From Lanius collurio (lineage: Eukaryota; Chordata; Aves; Passeriformes; Laniidae): DNA of 64,000 nucleotides. Shown here piece by piece: positions 23,830 through 35,836 of this stretch. A program made the position numbers and the translations under genes. The notes beneath the pieces are model-generated. The model saw only the letters and a program-made list of their open reading frames with translations. It was not told the DNA's origin and did not search any database. Where the stretch lies: positions 57,459,847 to 57,523,846 of the forward strand of contig JACBWW010000003.1 in the NCBI GenBank assembly GCA_020086605.1. The letters run 5' to 3'. Each line of letters opens with the position of its first letter. Position 1 is the stretch's first letter.

Positions 23830-25640
23830 TGTTTTCATGTGTCCCTGTTCCTAGGGAATCCCACTTCTTTCCTCCTGGATCACATTTTTCTCTGCATTGC
23901 ATTCTTGCTGCCTGGTCAGTCCTTCATGAAGCTGGATGCAGCCCTGCAGGGCTGAGCAGAGCAGGAGGATGTTTCAGAGGACTTAAAGGTGACATTTTTA
24001 CTTGTACATATTTGTCTTTTCAAAAACAATGTAACATTGTTGATTTATGTTCAGTTTGTGATTACCAAATCACTTCCTTTGTCTCTACAACAGTTATTTG
24101 TCCTGTATTTGAACCAATTGTTATTCTCACCTACATGAATCCATTTCATTTGTTCCTGTTGAATAGGGCCTCATTTTTCCCTGTCACAAAATTTGCCACA
24201 ACTTTTCTGACTCCTGTTCTATCATTCAGTGTGTTTACAGACTGTCTGCCTGAGCTTGATTTTATCTGTAAATGTAATAAACACATTATTATCTCTTCTT
24301 CTCAATCATTCATGAAAATACTGAGCCTGATATAGGACAAAACTCTGTGCTTTCCACCTGGTAAAATCCTACCATTTTGACACCAAATCATTGATAAATT
24401 ACTCTTCAAATTCAGATTTCCAGCTACCTTAGCACATCTTTTCTCTGTAGTTTAATCTTGACCAGGTTTTCTTAGCTTACTTGTGAGAATATTATGTGAG
24501 ACTGTGTCAAAAGCCTCACTAAAGTCAAGATGCATGACATTTTCTTTTCCTTCTCTACCCACAAGACTTGTTACTCTGTTGTACAGTGGAATTAGACTGG
24601 TTTGACATGATTTCTTCTTGAAAAAAACAAGTTGGCTGATACTTCTCTCCTTGCTACTACCTAGGTCCTTAGAAGTAGTTGGACTAGTTGTTCTGTTGCG
24701 TTTCCAGGAAGTAAGTTAGACTGTCAGTCTGGTAATTCCCTGTCTCCTCCTTTATTCCTGCATACAGGCAGGTGGTCTGCTGGCTCTTCTTCAGTTTTCT
24801 GACCCTACAGATCTTGCATGAGTTCTCTAAGAGATTTGCTAATGCCTTTGAGATTGTTTCTGCCTGTTCTCTAAGCTCTTTAGGTATCTTGGGATAAATG
24901 TCCTAAAGCCCCACTGAACTGGCAACTGGAACCCTCAGTATTCTTTAATCTGATCTTCCTCTGTTGCAACCTGAGTTGTTGCCCCTTGGTTTTATCAACT
25001 GTCTAGTCATAGTTAACCTTTCCAGTGAGGGCTGAAATAGAAAAGGTGTCAAACATTTAACTTTTCTGGGATTTATCTGGCAGGAATTTGTTCTCTCCTT
25101 TGAGCAGTGCGCTGCTGTTTTCCCTCAGTTCTTTTTACTGCAAATGTGCTTATGGAAAGCTTTTTGCTTCCTTTGCAGATTTCCTCTCTTTTTGTACCTT
25201 TGGCTTTCTGAATTTTTCCCCACATATTTGTGTCATTCATTCACACTTGTCTTTAGTATTTCAGTGTAGTTTTCACTTCCTGTACATTTTATTTAGCTGC
25301 AGGTCATTGAAGAGCTCATGGTTTAGCCAAATTGTTTTCTGATTACACTTCCTATCCTTCCTTCATGTTGGCATGGCTTCTGATTGTGCTCTCACTGTCA
25401 TTTCTTTAAAGAATTGCCAACTCTTCTGAACTCTTTTGTCACTTCAACTTGTTTCCGAGGAGATCTCACCCACCAATTTACAGTGTTTATTGAAGTCTGC
25501 CCTCTTGAAATACATTGCTTTTAGTTTTCTTTTTCCCCTTCTTCCTTTGCTAAAGATAGTGAATTAATTTCATGGCAATTATAACTCAAGTTTCCTGATC
25601 CATAAATTTGGATAACATGTATTTGTCTCTATAGATTGTA
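23830..25640 (-). mobile_element. Ancient CR1-type LINE, ORF2 remnant
   Basis: Read on the minus strand this is a decayed non-LTR retrotransposon ORF2. At 24485-24526 the complement translates to DFSEAFDTVSHNIL, the conserved reverse transcriptase block (family form 'DFSKAFDTVSHNIL'). Further downstream on the same strand LSIFMND (family 'LFNIFIND') and FTDKIKL (family 'FADDTKL', the catalytic YADD-type box) follow in the right order, though frames shift between them. Near 25480-25510 the complement reads YFKRADFNKH, resembling the 'ANF' linker between endonuclease and RT. About 1.6-1.8 kb is collinear. Stops and frameshifts are frequent and the catalytic FADD is lost (FTDK), so it is dead. 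The right and left limits are approximate. The plus-strand 168-codon frame at 23829-24335 is its antisense shadow. Confidence 0.85.
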
Positions 25641-27679
25641 AACCTTCCGGGGAAGAAAAAAAAATTCCTTTCTTTCTATTTTTTATATATTTTTTTTTCA
25701 AAATGCAACACATTGCAGAGTATTCCAGTACCAGCTGATTCCTTTAGCTTTATCTCTGAGAGATAGCTTTGACAGCTCTCTGCTCTGACTTCCTGCTGTA
25801 GTATCTCAGCATCTTCTCTGTTGTCAGCTTCCTAATTGGCTGCTGTTAATCAGGTTGAAGAGCACAGACAGTCGTACTGGCAATTACATCAAATAACAAT
25901 ATAAGTGCTGGTACTGACAGAAGAAGTATCCATACTGAAATATTTATGTATATTGTGGGTCTGATGCCCTATTAGAACAAGATACAAGTGCACAGAAGTG
26001 TATGTGTGTATTTCTCTTGAATGTGTTCTCTGGATATGATGTGAATGAATGTGGCTTTGCAGGTCAGAAAACAGCTGTGGTACAGTCCAGTCAGCTCCTC
26101 AGTGTGAACATCCAGGGGAAAATGTGGAGCCTGCACATACTCCAGAGACCAGACACAGCATCATATTCTGCTGTTCAGGGAAGGGCTAACGTTGTATACA
26201 GGAATGTAAAGAATTTCCAGACAGAGATATCTGATTGAAAACCTTCAATTAACTTCAACTGGAAGAGCAATAAATGTAGGTCACTTGGTCATTTGCTCTG
26301 CATTCACCTATGGATTGTCTGGGTGTGGAGAAGACTAAGGAATTATCCACAACATCATTGTTTTACAGTCATCCTGTGCAAGGCTCTTCCCTTGCATTAC
26401 AACACATTGCACAGGGATGGAAAAAGTAACAGGAGTGGTTAATGGTCAACTCTGGCCACTTGTACCATGTCTGAGTAGCTGTGCAGTGAGAAAGTCGGTG
26501 TATGATGCTGGCCAGAGAAAATGGTCAATCAGACCTGCAATCCTCTACTCATTTACCTGTTTGAGTGCTGTTGGCACCATATCATGAATGGCAGCTGCTG
26601 AATCCAGCCACATGTGACACATTTGCAGCTAACTAGAGTTTGCTAGATATTATCTGACAAATTAGGCTTCTTCTGGGAAATGTCTTAATATCCATTTGTT
26701 AGGGAAAGTGTCTCAGGTTCATGATAATATTTCAGGAATTAAAGAAAGAGAAGTGGGAGATTTGGGCTGAAGGGTGATCTTGCCCTGAAAAATCATTAGT
26801 TCAGTACATATTCTTTAGGGGTCTAGGTGGCTGGATTCAGATTTCCAATCCTAGCTACTCTGAATTTGCTCTTTCTGCCTTTTTACTTAAAATTGTTTCC
26901 CTTTGTGTAAAACCCCTATATATTAGATTAAGGATTTTAACTAAGGTTTTCCTTATTTGTGGTTGTTCTAGAGCCACTGGATTATAGAGACAATCCACTA
27001 CTAAGACAAGTTACTTAGTTTTCTCCTTTGTGCCAGCTGTTTATATCACCTCTGTGCTGGAGAACTCCATGGTTCCATGAGAGGAGATCAACACAAAGCT
27101 GGAAACCTGTTTTAATTACTGCAATTGTATTATTGCAATTATTAATTGAATGAATTCTTACACTTTCAACAAAGACTGAACCCAGCTCATCCAGAAGTAC
27201 TTTAGAGTGAGCAAAAATGGTATGAAAAATTTTGTTTCCTCTCATAGTCATGTCCGAGGGTGGTTCCTTGGGATTTATATATAGTACTCTTAAAAGGTCT
27301 TTACTTCATCTGAAGTAAAATTTGGAGAGAGAAAAAGATAAAGAATTAAAATCACTAATATTTTTGCAGAAAATTAAATCCCGCCATGATCTACAACAAA
27401 CATCTTGAGAAATTCATAAAGGAATTTACACTTGTAAACAGAGAAAAATGAAAACAAACTCAGTTTTATCATCTGAATGCAGTACTGCCTCAGATGCCAG
27501 GATTAGGAGATTTCTATTTCAGAAACTGCAGGAACATTAGTCTGTGGATTATAGCTAAAATACTTTGTGGAATACTGAGCCAGACAAAATGTGTATGAAT
27601 AGCTTTTCACTGCCTTGCTCCAAAGTCTTGAGTATTACAAAAGCCACAATGTGACTCCAATACAAATGTTTCTATTCAG
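25641..27679. other. Unique AT-rich noncoding sequence
   Basis: No exon or clear repeat is seen; the frames at 26002-26238 and 27015-27251 are unremarkable. T-rich simple sequence lies near 25675-25700. Confidence 0.5.
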
Positions 27680-27960
27680 CAACTGCTACTGAGGGATCGT
27701 AAGAAAAAACTCTGCTGTGCTCCCGGCGGTGTCTGATTAAAGTTTGTGATGTCATTCATTTGTTAAATGCAATCTGAGGTATTCTGTGCAACAATTGCAT
27801 GTCAGAAAGTGAAGCGATCACTTCTCTTGGCAGCATCAAAAATGCATTTTCCCTCTGTAATTCCTATAAGCAATGGAGCAGCAACATAAAGAGTTGGATT
27901 TGCCAACAGTGATTCTCAGAATAAATCTTAAACATGCAAATTTTACTCATGTCTCTTATC
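27680..27960. other. Candidate conserved noncoding block (unproven)
   Basis: A repeat-free stretch containing a small CpG-bearing core (CCCGGCGG near 27722) in otherwise AT-rich DNA, followed by TGATGTCATTCATTTGTTAAA and TGCAACAATTGCATG-like motifs reminiscent of bZIP/C/EBP/homeodomain sites. It is flagged on composition alone. Confidence 0.22.
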
Positions 27961-30384
27961 TGTTCTTATTCTATCATCTGGATGGACTAAGTCATGTACA
28001 TTCTGAAACCATGCAGCATTGAGGCTTCTGATATTTTATAGATGTATGACTCTCATGATTTTCACCTTGTAGAGGATTTTGAAATTTAAACACAGGCAAG
28101 GTAGTAGCAGTGGTCTTGCACAACTGTGAAGATGAAAGTGTTTGCCATTACAAGCTGTAAAGTGGAACAGATTCTGATATTTGAGTATTGGGAATTGAGA
28201 TGAGAAAACAGCAGAGATATGCCTGAGGTGGTGAGCTCTGGATACCTTTTGATTTAGAGAACAAAATAAAATCAGCATTGTCTCCAGTGGTAACTCTTAT
28301 ACAAATTCCAAATGTATAGAGATGGGTTCAAAAAATCCAAATTAATTGCTTTAGGTTTTGGCTTATTAAAAATACAGAACATCAATTATGACATTAAAAA
28401 ATATTGTTTTCAAGTATCACAAAGCTTGTTTTATTAAAAACTTTTTCCTGTTCTGCAAACTAAACATCAAAATTTGATGAGATTTCCTGTAGTATTTCAG
28501 TTGTCCTGGAACTAAATTTTTTTGGCAAAGGTGAAGCTTAAAATTGATGTAATACCACAGCTATACATTCCTCTAACAGTCAGTATTTATGTGTAACCTG
28601 ATCCCTGAAGTTGCTGCCCTAGTTTTTTAATGTTTTCAAATAGTTTAAATAGTTTAATGTTAATTCTAGAATAAGTTTACTAATAATTTGCAGTTGAAAA
28701 GAGCAACCTAAAGTGCATAAATAAGAAAACAATCATTTAAACTACATGATTTTATCGTGGCCAGTGTATTCCTTTTTTATGCAATCCTCTTCAGTAGCTG
28801 GAAGTTTATGCTCTAGCATGTAGATGAAAACAAGCAGATATGTAGTAAACTGCTTTTGTGAGGATGATTTAAAGCATTTCTGAAATGTCTCTGTTGCTGC
28901 TCCAGATCGCTTTCTAAACTTGAAATGAAAATGCCAAAGGGACTTTCCAGCTTCCTATGGCTCCTTTCATAACTTCAGTTTTTTGACCAAGTCTCCTCTG
29001 ACTTGATACTCTTAGTTTCATACAACTGGTTATTTATTTGTTTATTTATTTATTTTTAAAGCAGGTAAAATAATTTCTTATTACTTTTTTACTACACAAT
29101 TTTTTTAAATGTATTTTTTCCACTGAAAACTCTAAATCCTCAGAGGAGGTCCCAGATTATAGCCATGCATATATTACCTCTTTTCCCTCTTGTGAAGCTG
29201 ATATCACCTTAACCACTCTGAGGAGCTGAGGAAAACCTCTGCCTCATTTAACTGCAGCTGTCCCAACATGCAGGTGTATTATATCATTATATTATTAGCT
29301 CCACGCAAACCACAGAGAGGACATAAATCTGCTGCATGAATATCAAATGGGCTTCAGCTGAAACTTATGTTTATGCAGAATAAATGACTTGTATTTACAG
29401 ATGCATCTCATGCAATTACAAGTGTCAGCCTGGTGAAATGTGGCCGATGTTGGGAGTCTTGGTGACGTAACCAAGATGAGGTCAGTACAAATGCATGCGG
29501 TTTATATGCAACCAGAGGCCTCCTACACAAGTGCAAACAGGTGGGAGTTATTTTTATTATAGTTTTCATCAGTTTTTGATGGAGTAAACATGCTAGATTT
29601 TAAATAACTCGATGAGCTATGAGCTTGACTGTGATTAATGTTAGTCGTTTTGGTGGAACATCTACATAAATTAAATAAGTAAATACTCTGGGGCAGGATT
29701 TTTTGATGTGGGTATGCATTTTGAGAACACAGGCATCTACAACTGAACAACTACGTCTACAATTGACTGAGCTCACCTCAGTCTCTCTTTGTATCTAGAG
29801 GAGAGTCAGAGTCAGCCAGTGGAGTACTGTGTTTGTTTTAGCCAAAAGATGACATTTCCATTCAGTGTGAAGTATTTCTCCCCAACACCATAGGCTCTGT
29901 TGGTCTGGTTTCCACTGGCTACAGGAGGCACCCAGACAGCTGCCTCAGATACAGATGTTTACACTGGGAGTGATACCTCAGGCCTTGGATGGCTGGATCT
30001 AATTTAAGGCCAATTTCATTTGTTGTGCAGGACTTAAGCCAGCTCACTGTGAGTTTAAGTAGCTGTGGATGAATTTGGTTACTCACTGTGAGACTTAAAG
30101 TTTGAAAACAAAAATATTCCAAGTGAGCAGAGGGAACCAGGGGTAAGGGAGTGAAATGTATTCAATGAGGTGAGGTCATAGGGTCCATTTCATTGACTCA
30201 AGCGGGGACAATGTCTGGTTTTGGTGCTGATAGTAGGCCAGCATGCCATATGGAGGTGCATGTATGGATTGATGATCCTCATTTTGGTCTTTTGAAGAAA
30301 GTGACCTTCACTTCAATGGCTACCAAAAACCAAGAATGACTACTGATACTACCTGATCTCTTACTACTGATGATGTCCCCAAGG
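27961..30384. other. Unique AT-rich noncoding sequence with a (TTTA)n tract
   Basis: A (TTTA)n-like tract lies at about 29031-29056. The stretch 29270-29540 is repeat-free, with motifs such as TGACGTAA (29463-29470, a near CRE-type site) and TATGCAAC, and may be conserved. No exon was seen. Confidence 0.45.
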
Positions 30385-30440
30385 TTTGTTTTGTTTTTTG
30401 TTTTTTTTTTTTTTTTTTTTTTTTGTTTTTTTTTTTTTTT
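30385..30440. repeat. Long T-rich tract
   Basis: Fifty-six bases of thymine interrupted only by single G residues. It could be the A-tail of a minus-strand retrocopy lying to its right, but I recognise no parent gene in 30441-30700. Confidence 0.9.
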
Positions 30441-33400
30441 GTCAAAAATAGCAATTATGATGGAAACTGCTTTTGTGGGTTTGGGTTCTGAGATGCAGAA
30501 TTGTTTTGATAGATACTTGGCTGGTTGTTGTTCACAGTTGAAACCGTGGCAGAGGGACAGAATTCTATTTAAAGAGCAGAGTCAGCTCCAGATTCACTTA
30601 TTTTTGTGTACTAATCAGTGCCAAACCACAGAGCAGTGTGTGAGATTGAGACTGCTCCTTGCCTAACTCACTTCCTAACAATGAGTGAAGGAAAAAGTTG
30701 AACATATCCTTGATGCAGATGATTTTGGTGGTTTTCCTATGGATCTGTAACACAGGTATGTTTTTATGGTGTATGTTAGTGAGTCAAGCAACTTGTGTGA
30801 GAGGTCTAGGCTAAACAAAGAGTGAGGAACCTACTTATTAATCAGTGCGAAAGAAATGGGGGAGAGGAAAGGAAAACTAGGCACAAATAAATCTAATTTC
30901 AGCACTGGGTTCAGAGTGCTAAGCACTTGGGTTATGAAGGCAGGCTCATATCAGGTTGACCAGGGAAGGTACACTTGAATGTGATAGAAGCAAGGCCTGA
31001 CTGCTTGTCTTGGAGGCTGGTGAGATGCAAAGGTTGAAGCCCACTATTTCTTACAAACTGTCGACCTTACTCTGGTGCAGCATGGGTCAGCTATACCAAA
31101 CTTTAGCTCAGGGCTGAGTTCTCCTCTCTTTCAGAACATGAGTGTGTGTTTCCATCTGGCTTCACTCAGCTTATTCTCTCTATACTGAAATGCAAGGGAA
31201 ATTCTAGGCAGGAAATGTGAGCCTGGTTCTGCCACCTCTGCCTGCCCTGCAAGGTGGTTGGGTCAGCTTGCCTGAGAGTTACATTACACTGGGCTGATCA
31301 CATTAGAGTGGCAGAGGGATTGTTAAGGGTTGCATCTCTTCTCTCTGATCTGCTCCTGAGTAGATCTTATTGACATGTTAGACTAAGCCAAGATGAACTG
31401 TCAGTGTTGCCATATTTATTTACCACAGGGTGGATACTACCTTTGTGCAGGGAAGCATCTGGGTACCACTTCAGACTAAGCTGATATTGGTGCAGTTACC
31501 TGGTCTGAGCTCCTGTCACTCAAACAGATTTTCCTTAAGCACAGGTGAAGCTGTAACTGATTCCCCATGCCCCTCTCTAAAGAAGCTGACCTGGTTTTGG
31601 ATACGACCTTCAAGCTGTCTCAAACGACTACCAAGATGGTTTAACCCAAATAAGACCCATCAGATGGGCAGTGTTCAGCAACCTGGTGTGCATTTGAAAC
31701 TGAAATCTCCGAGTGAAAGGCTTTGTCCCAGCAACAGCCAGTCCTTCGCTGTTGTTCACACTCACACCAAGGATGAGATAGCAGTTTATTCATCTGAGAA
31801 ACAAGCTCAGTGCTTCTCTTCACTCTTCTGGATTTTTTCCCCTTGTTTTCTTAGTTTCCTTGCTAAGAATAATGAACTGAAGTAGGTTTCTCAACGTATG
31901 GTTTATACGGTTATTAATGATGTGGAGCACTTCAGGACCCTGAGGACTTCTGTGTTGTTGCTTTAATAAACATATTTCAAGATGATGAGGCCACTGGCAC
32001 ACTTTCTATGCTTTTATGGTACAATGGTCTTAAAGTAGCATGGTGCATTTTATTTATTAGCCAGCCCATTAATCACACAGGTATCAGTTGGCTTCAGGGA
32101 AATTTTTAATTAGCGATATTTAAGGTTGAGAGAAAGTGCTTATGTGACAGACAATGAGAGCAAGCAGAAGCAGGAGGCAGGCTATCTTTGTGGCTCTGTG
32201 ATTAATACAGGATTTAAATAAAATATTCATGAAAGGAAATTGAAGTTATAGCCAAATCCAAATGTTGAACCTCCTTTAAACCTCAAATATAAATTCCTTG
32301 GAGATTCATTCTTTGTATTCATTAGTGGAGAGTGAATCTGATGAACATGAGAGAAAAGGGAATTTGTTCCATAATACAATAATTTAGCAATATTTAAAAA
32401 TGTTTTTTACTAAATCTTCTTGAACCACAATTTAATGACATTTTTAAAATCTATATCTTTATTTGAAATGGCTCAGAAGTCACTGACACAGGTACAAAGG
32501 AGATACTAAGGGTGGAACTTGGTACATCCCTGAGAGCACACCGACATGTATGAGACAGAAAGGAAAAATTGCGTGGATGGCAACTACATCCTTCTGACAG
32601 TGTTGGTTTGGTGGTTGCCAACACTTAAAGCCTGCATTGTCACATGAAAAATGAATGGTACGGGCTGTGCAAACATCTCCCTTGTTAGATAATTAATCAG
32701 GTGTAGTTTGTTTTGATATAGCACCTCTCTGGCGTGCTCACAGGCATTTCTTGAAATCTCTCTGTAAAATGGATTGTTAAAGAAGGCAAAATAAAAAAAG
32801 GGCAAACAAACCCTATAGGAAATATTGCATGTGTCTCTGTCTGCACAACTGGCAAAATGGAACATTAAATTCTTCTATTGCACAAGGCATATTGTTCAGT
32901 CTTGGCTGCCCACATTTAACAATTTAAATGTGGAGGGAAATTAAATTTTCTAAGTTGTTGAGCTCCTTCAGCTCCATTTGTCTGTTCTCCTTACCCTTCT
33001 TTTATGCAGCATTTGTTTGCCCTAAGCACAGAAAAGGCCTTTGGCTACAAATTTTCGTACACCTTTGGTCTGGGTCTCTGCTCTGGAAAGGAAAGCTGAA
33101 AATTGGTGCCTTATTACCCAAACTTGTTGGAAAGGAAGGAACATGAGTAGTGCTGTTGATAACATAAATCATACTGACTAGAGGCAGAAAAAGATCAGGA
33201 GTCTCCAAGGCTGCCATGAGCAGGTATCTGACAAGGGGAAGCAAGAGCCCAAAAAATACGGTCAGGGTCCTGCCTACAGTGGTGCTGAGACCAAGAAAAA
33301 GAGTTGGCTCACATCCCTTTTCTGCTGGCTTGTGGAGGAGCAGGGAAAGCTGCTGGTTACATTGGGTTACACTGTGGTGGTCTTCTTGGGAAAATGTAGT

Positions 33401-33547
33401 CCATACACTTGCCAACTCTTGGGGTTATCAGCTGTCCACTGCTTAATTTTGTGGTGAGCTTGCCTCTTTATGTCTTGGAATATCTTTAGACCATTCACAA
33501 ACAGCCTAGATATTCCTCGACTGTGCAGCCCCACTTAAGCCAGTGTT
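30441..33547. other. Unique noncoding sequence, no gene recognised
   Basis: A 151-codon frame starts at 31430 (plus) and a 137-codon frame spans 33002-33415 (minus). Neither resembles a known family and both overlap open frames on the opposite strand. The 32040-32330 stretch is AT-rich and free of recognisable repeats. Confidence 0.5.
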
Positions 33548-33930
33548 TGTTGACAGCCACCACCAGAAGCAGAAGTTGAGAAGGGAAATACAGCTCAAAC
33601 CTCTTATGATGTTAAGTCATTTATTCCCTCTGTCCTGGAGGGGGACAGAGCCCCCGACCTGGGCAGAGTTGGCGAGGTAAGAAGGTGAGGCTTTGTGTCC
33701 TGCTGGTTTTATCACAGACAGAGGGAAAGGGGATCCCAGGGGTGGAGATGGGATAAACAACCAACCAGATCAGAGCCCAGGTGGCTTGAACTCAGTCACA
33801 TGGCAGGGACCTGGCCGGGGGCAGGGCCCAGGGGGATCCACTGCAACAGTACACTTTCCCAGCTTTGAGAGAACCTGCATAAGATTTCTGTATGAGAAAT
33901 AAAAAATCTGAGATTTTTGTGTTCTCATCA
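33548..33930 (-). mobile_element. Retroviral-type LTR (solo), passerine family
   Basis: On the minus strand the segment begins TGATGAGAACAC and ends ...GGCTGTCAACA, giving TG...CA ends. A canonical AATAAA polyadenylation signal (complement at 33620-33625) sits about 80 bases before the 3' end, preceded by a GC-rich stretch (33640-33840) containing CCCCCTCCAGGAC and GATAAAACCAGCAGG, the arrangement of U3-R-U5. The sequence is familiar to me as a songbird LTR. There is no adjoining internal region, and I could not find a matching target duplication, so the boundaries are approximate. Confidence 0.65.
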
Positions 33931-34791
33931 GGAGACATCTAGGCAGGTGGAGGGAGCTCATAGAGACTTACAAATCACTTAAACCCCTTCAAATACAGGC
34001 CAAATCCTTTGCAGAGAATCACACAGAGGTGACCCAGGGCTCTGGGTAAGTCCACAACTGGCTCCTTCTTGTTCAAGCCCGAATGTTTCTTATGCACTCT
34101 ACTTTGCCTCATGTGAAAATGGGTCTAATCACCTTCCCTTAGCCACTGACACTTTTTTCCTATTCTTTGTCTTCAGAAGTAAAGGCTTCCTTTAGTGATA
34201 AAAGATTTCAGCCTTTACCTTCTGTGTACACACACATAGAAACACAAAGTGCTTTTGTATTACTGTTGCTCACAAGATCAACAGGTTGCAGAATTAAAAG
34301 CAGATGTTCACACCTCCCAGGAGCATAATTTTAGATGCCTCCTGATCTTTGCAGGCATATTTTTTTCAATTACAGTTTCATTAATTTTCTTTGTGACTAT
34401 AATGGCTACAAATATGATGATGGAGAGGTTTTTGCTAGGCAAAAAAAAAAAAAAAAGGCTGAGATTCTGAATTAATTGCTTGACACCAGGAGTCAGGTTT
34501 GATGTGCTCTGGCTTTAGTCCAACTGTATTTGAATAGGATGAGCATGGGGTGTACTGTTGTCCAAGAGCACAGACCTTCTATATGACTAAAAAATACAGG
34601 CAATACTGCATTTTCCCAAAGAATTGTGGACTATTTTTAATTGTCTTAGTTCTCTTGGAGAAATAAGATTCGGATGTGGATATCCTATTTCAAATCTCTT
34701 TACTGATACCATGGAATAAGCTGTTAAATTTGGTAAGAAGACCATCTGAAATGTCATGTCTATCACTGTTGAGTTCTAATTAACTGTAAGA
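33931..34791. other. Unique noncoding sequence with a poly(A) run
   Basis: A 16-17 A run lies at about 34441-34457. The 73-codon frame 34249-34470 ends in that run and has one hydrophobic stretch, but no family resemblance or exon signals. Confidence 0.5.
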
Positions 34792-34835
34792 TTTATTAGC
34801 TTAAGTTGCCTTAGAAGGGAACTTAAGCTAATAAA
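34792..34835. repeat. 44-bp near-perfect palindrome
   Basis: The arms TTTATTAGCTTAAGTT (34792-34807) and AACTTAAGCTAATAAA (34820-34835) are exact complements over 16 bases. Inside them a single G/G mismatch is followed by CCTT-AG-AAGG, giving 20 of 21 paired positions and a 2-base loop. It is not part of a repeat I recognise. It could form a cruciform or hairpin RNA, or be a product of template switching during replication. Confidence 0.95.
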
Positions 34836-35757
34836 GGGCCAAGCTATTCATAGGGCTATATGCAACCTACACCTTGAGTAGCTTTAAAAATGAGTTTTCC
34901 AGGCAAGCCAGAAGAAAAATCCATCTCTCTTCCATGTGCAACTTAGGCTTTACCATTCTTGTTATTAATTTGTTACCAAGAATTTAAATTAGGGATTTTT
35001 CATAATTCACAAAGTAGACAGTTGGGAAGAAGATACCATTGGAAGAAAAGTAAGGCCCAAACCAGTATCCCAGGGACAAATTAGAGTGTTTGTAAATTGC
35101 TGATAGCTCTTTTTTTTCCCTGTTAAACAACAGTCACCTTCCTTCACCTCCTCTGAAGTTCAGATTATGTGAAATTCAGAATTCACTTTCTCCTCCATTG
35201 TAACAAATAAGTCACACTGAAACATATTTCCCCCGCTCTAATTTCTCACAAGCCATTTGGCAATCCATCTTTCCAGACCATGCTGTGCAGGTGTATGATT
35301 GTATTTGAAATTCCTGCACCCATTAATCACTGCTCTGTGACCTGCTTTACTCCATACTCACTAAGCTCCCTTCCTCAGTTCTGGTCTGCCAGTGCTCAGT
35401 AAACTGTTTACTTTTCTGGTCCAGCATTCACTCAGCATTTTGGCAAGCTCCAAAATGTTCCCAATTGTTCCCAACTGACTGTTGGCCAACAAATGCAATA
35501 GACTTTTCTTACATGGAATTTGATGCCTACATATGTTTTCCCTTGTTTGTTGCTTCAGGCAGCTCTTTTAATGCTGTTATCACCTGGTCTCACCTTGCCT
35601 CTGTTGTGACTGTAGAATGGAAACAACTGTCACACAGGCCTGAACATGGTTTCCAGCTCCTGCCTCTTTGGGTTTTAGTTTTTTTTGTTTCCTACCATAT
35701 ATCTTTTGGTTCTCAGGAGGCTCATTTAACTTTTGTACTGCTTTCAGTCAGACAGAA
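34836..35757. other. Unique noncoding sequence
   Basis: A 119-codon frame starting at 35465 reads into the A-rich duplication and has no family resemblance. Confidence 0.5.
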
Positions 35758-35836
35758 GACAAGGTTGCTTTCACGGAACAATGAGAAAAAAAAAAAAGAC
35801 AAGGTTGCTCTCATGGAACAATGAAAAAAAAAAAAA
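35758..35836. repeat. 40-bp tandem duplication ending in A-runs
   Basis: Unit one (35758-35797) and unit two (35798-35836) share GACAAGGTTGCT, then 'aacaatga', then a run of 12-13 adenines. They differ by two or three substitutions and a length change in the A-run. The duplication is recent relative to the surroundings. Confidence 0.95.

Noticed and set aside
23829..24335. 168-codon plus-strand frame as a gene
   Set aside because: It is antisense to the decayed CR1 reverse transcriptase, whose motifs read on the minus strand.
31430..31885. 151-codon frame as a gene
   Set aside because: No recognisable domain, no splice or promoter context, and an opposing open frame at 31641-31823.
33002..33415. 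137-codon minus-strand frame as a gene
   Set aside because: Composition is unremarkable, plus-strand frames overlap it, and no family is recognised.
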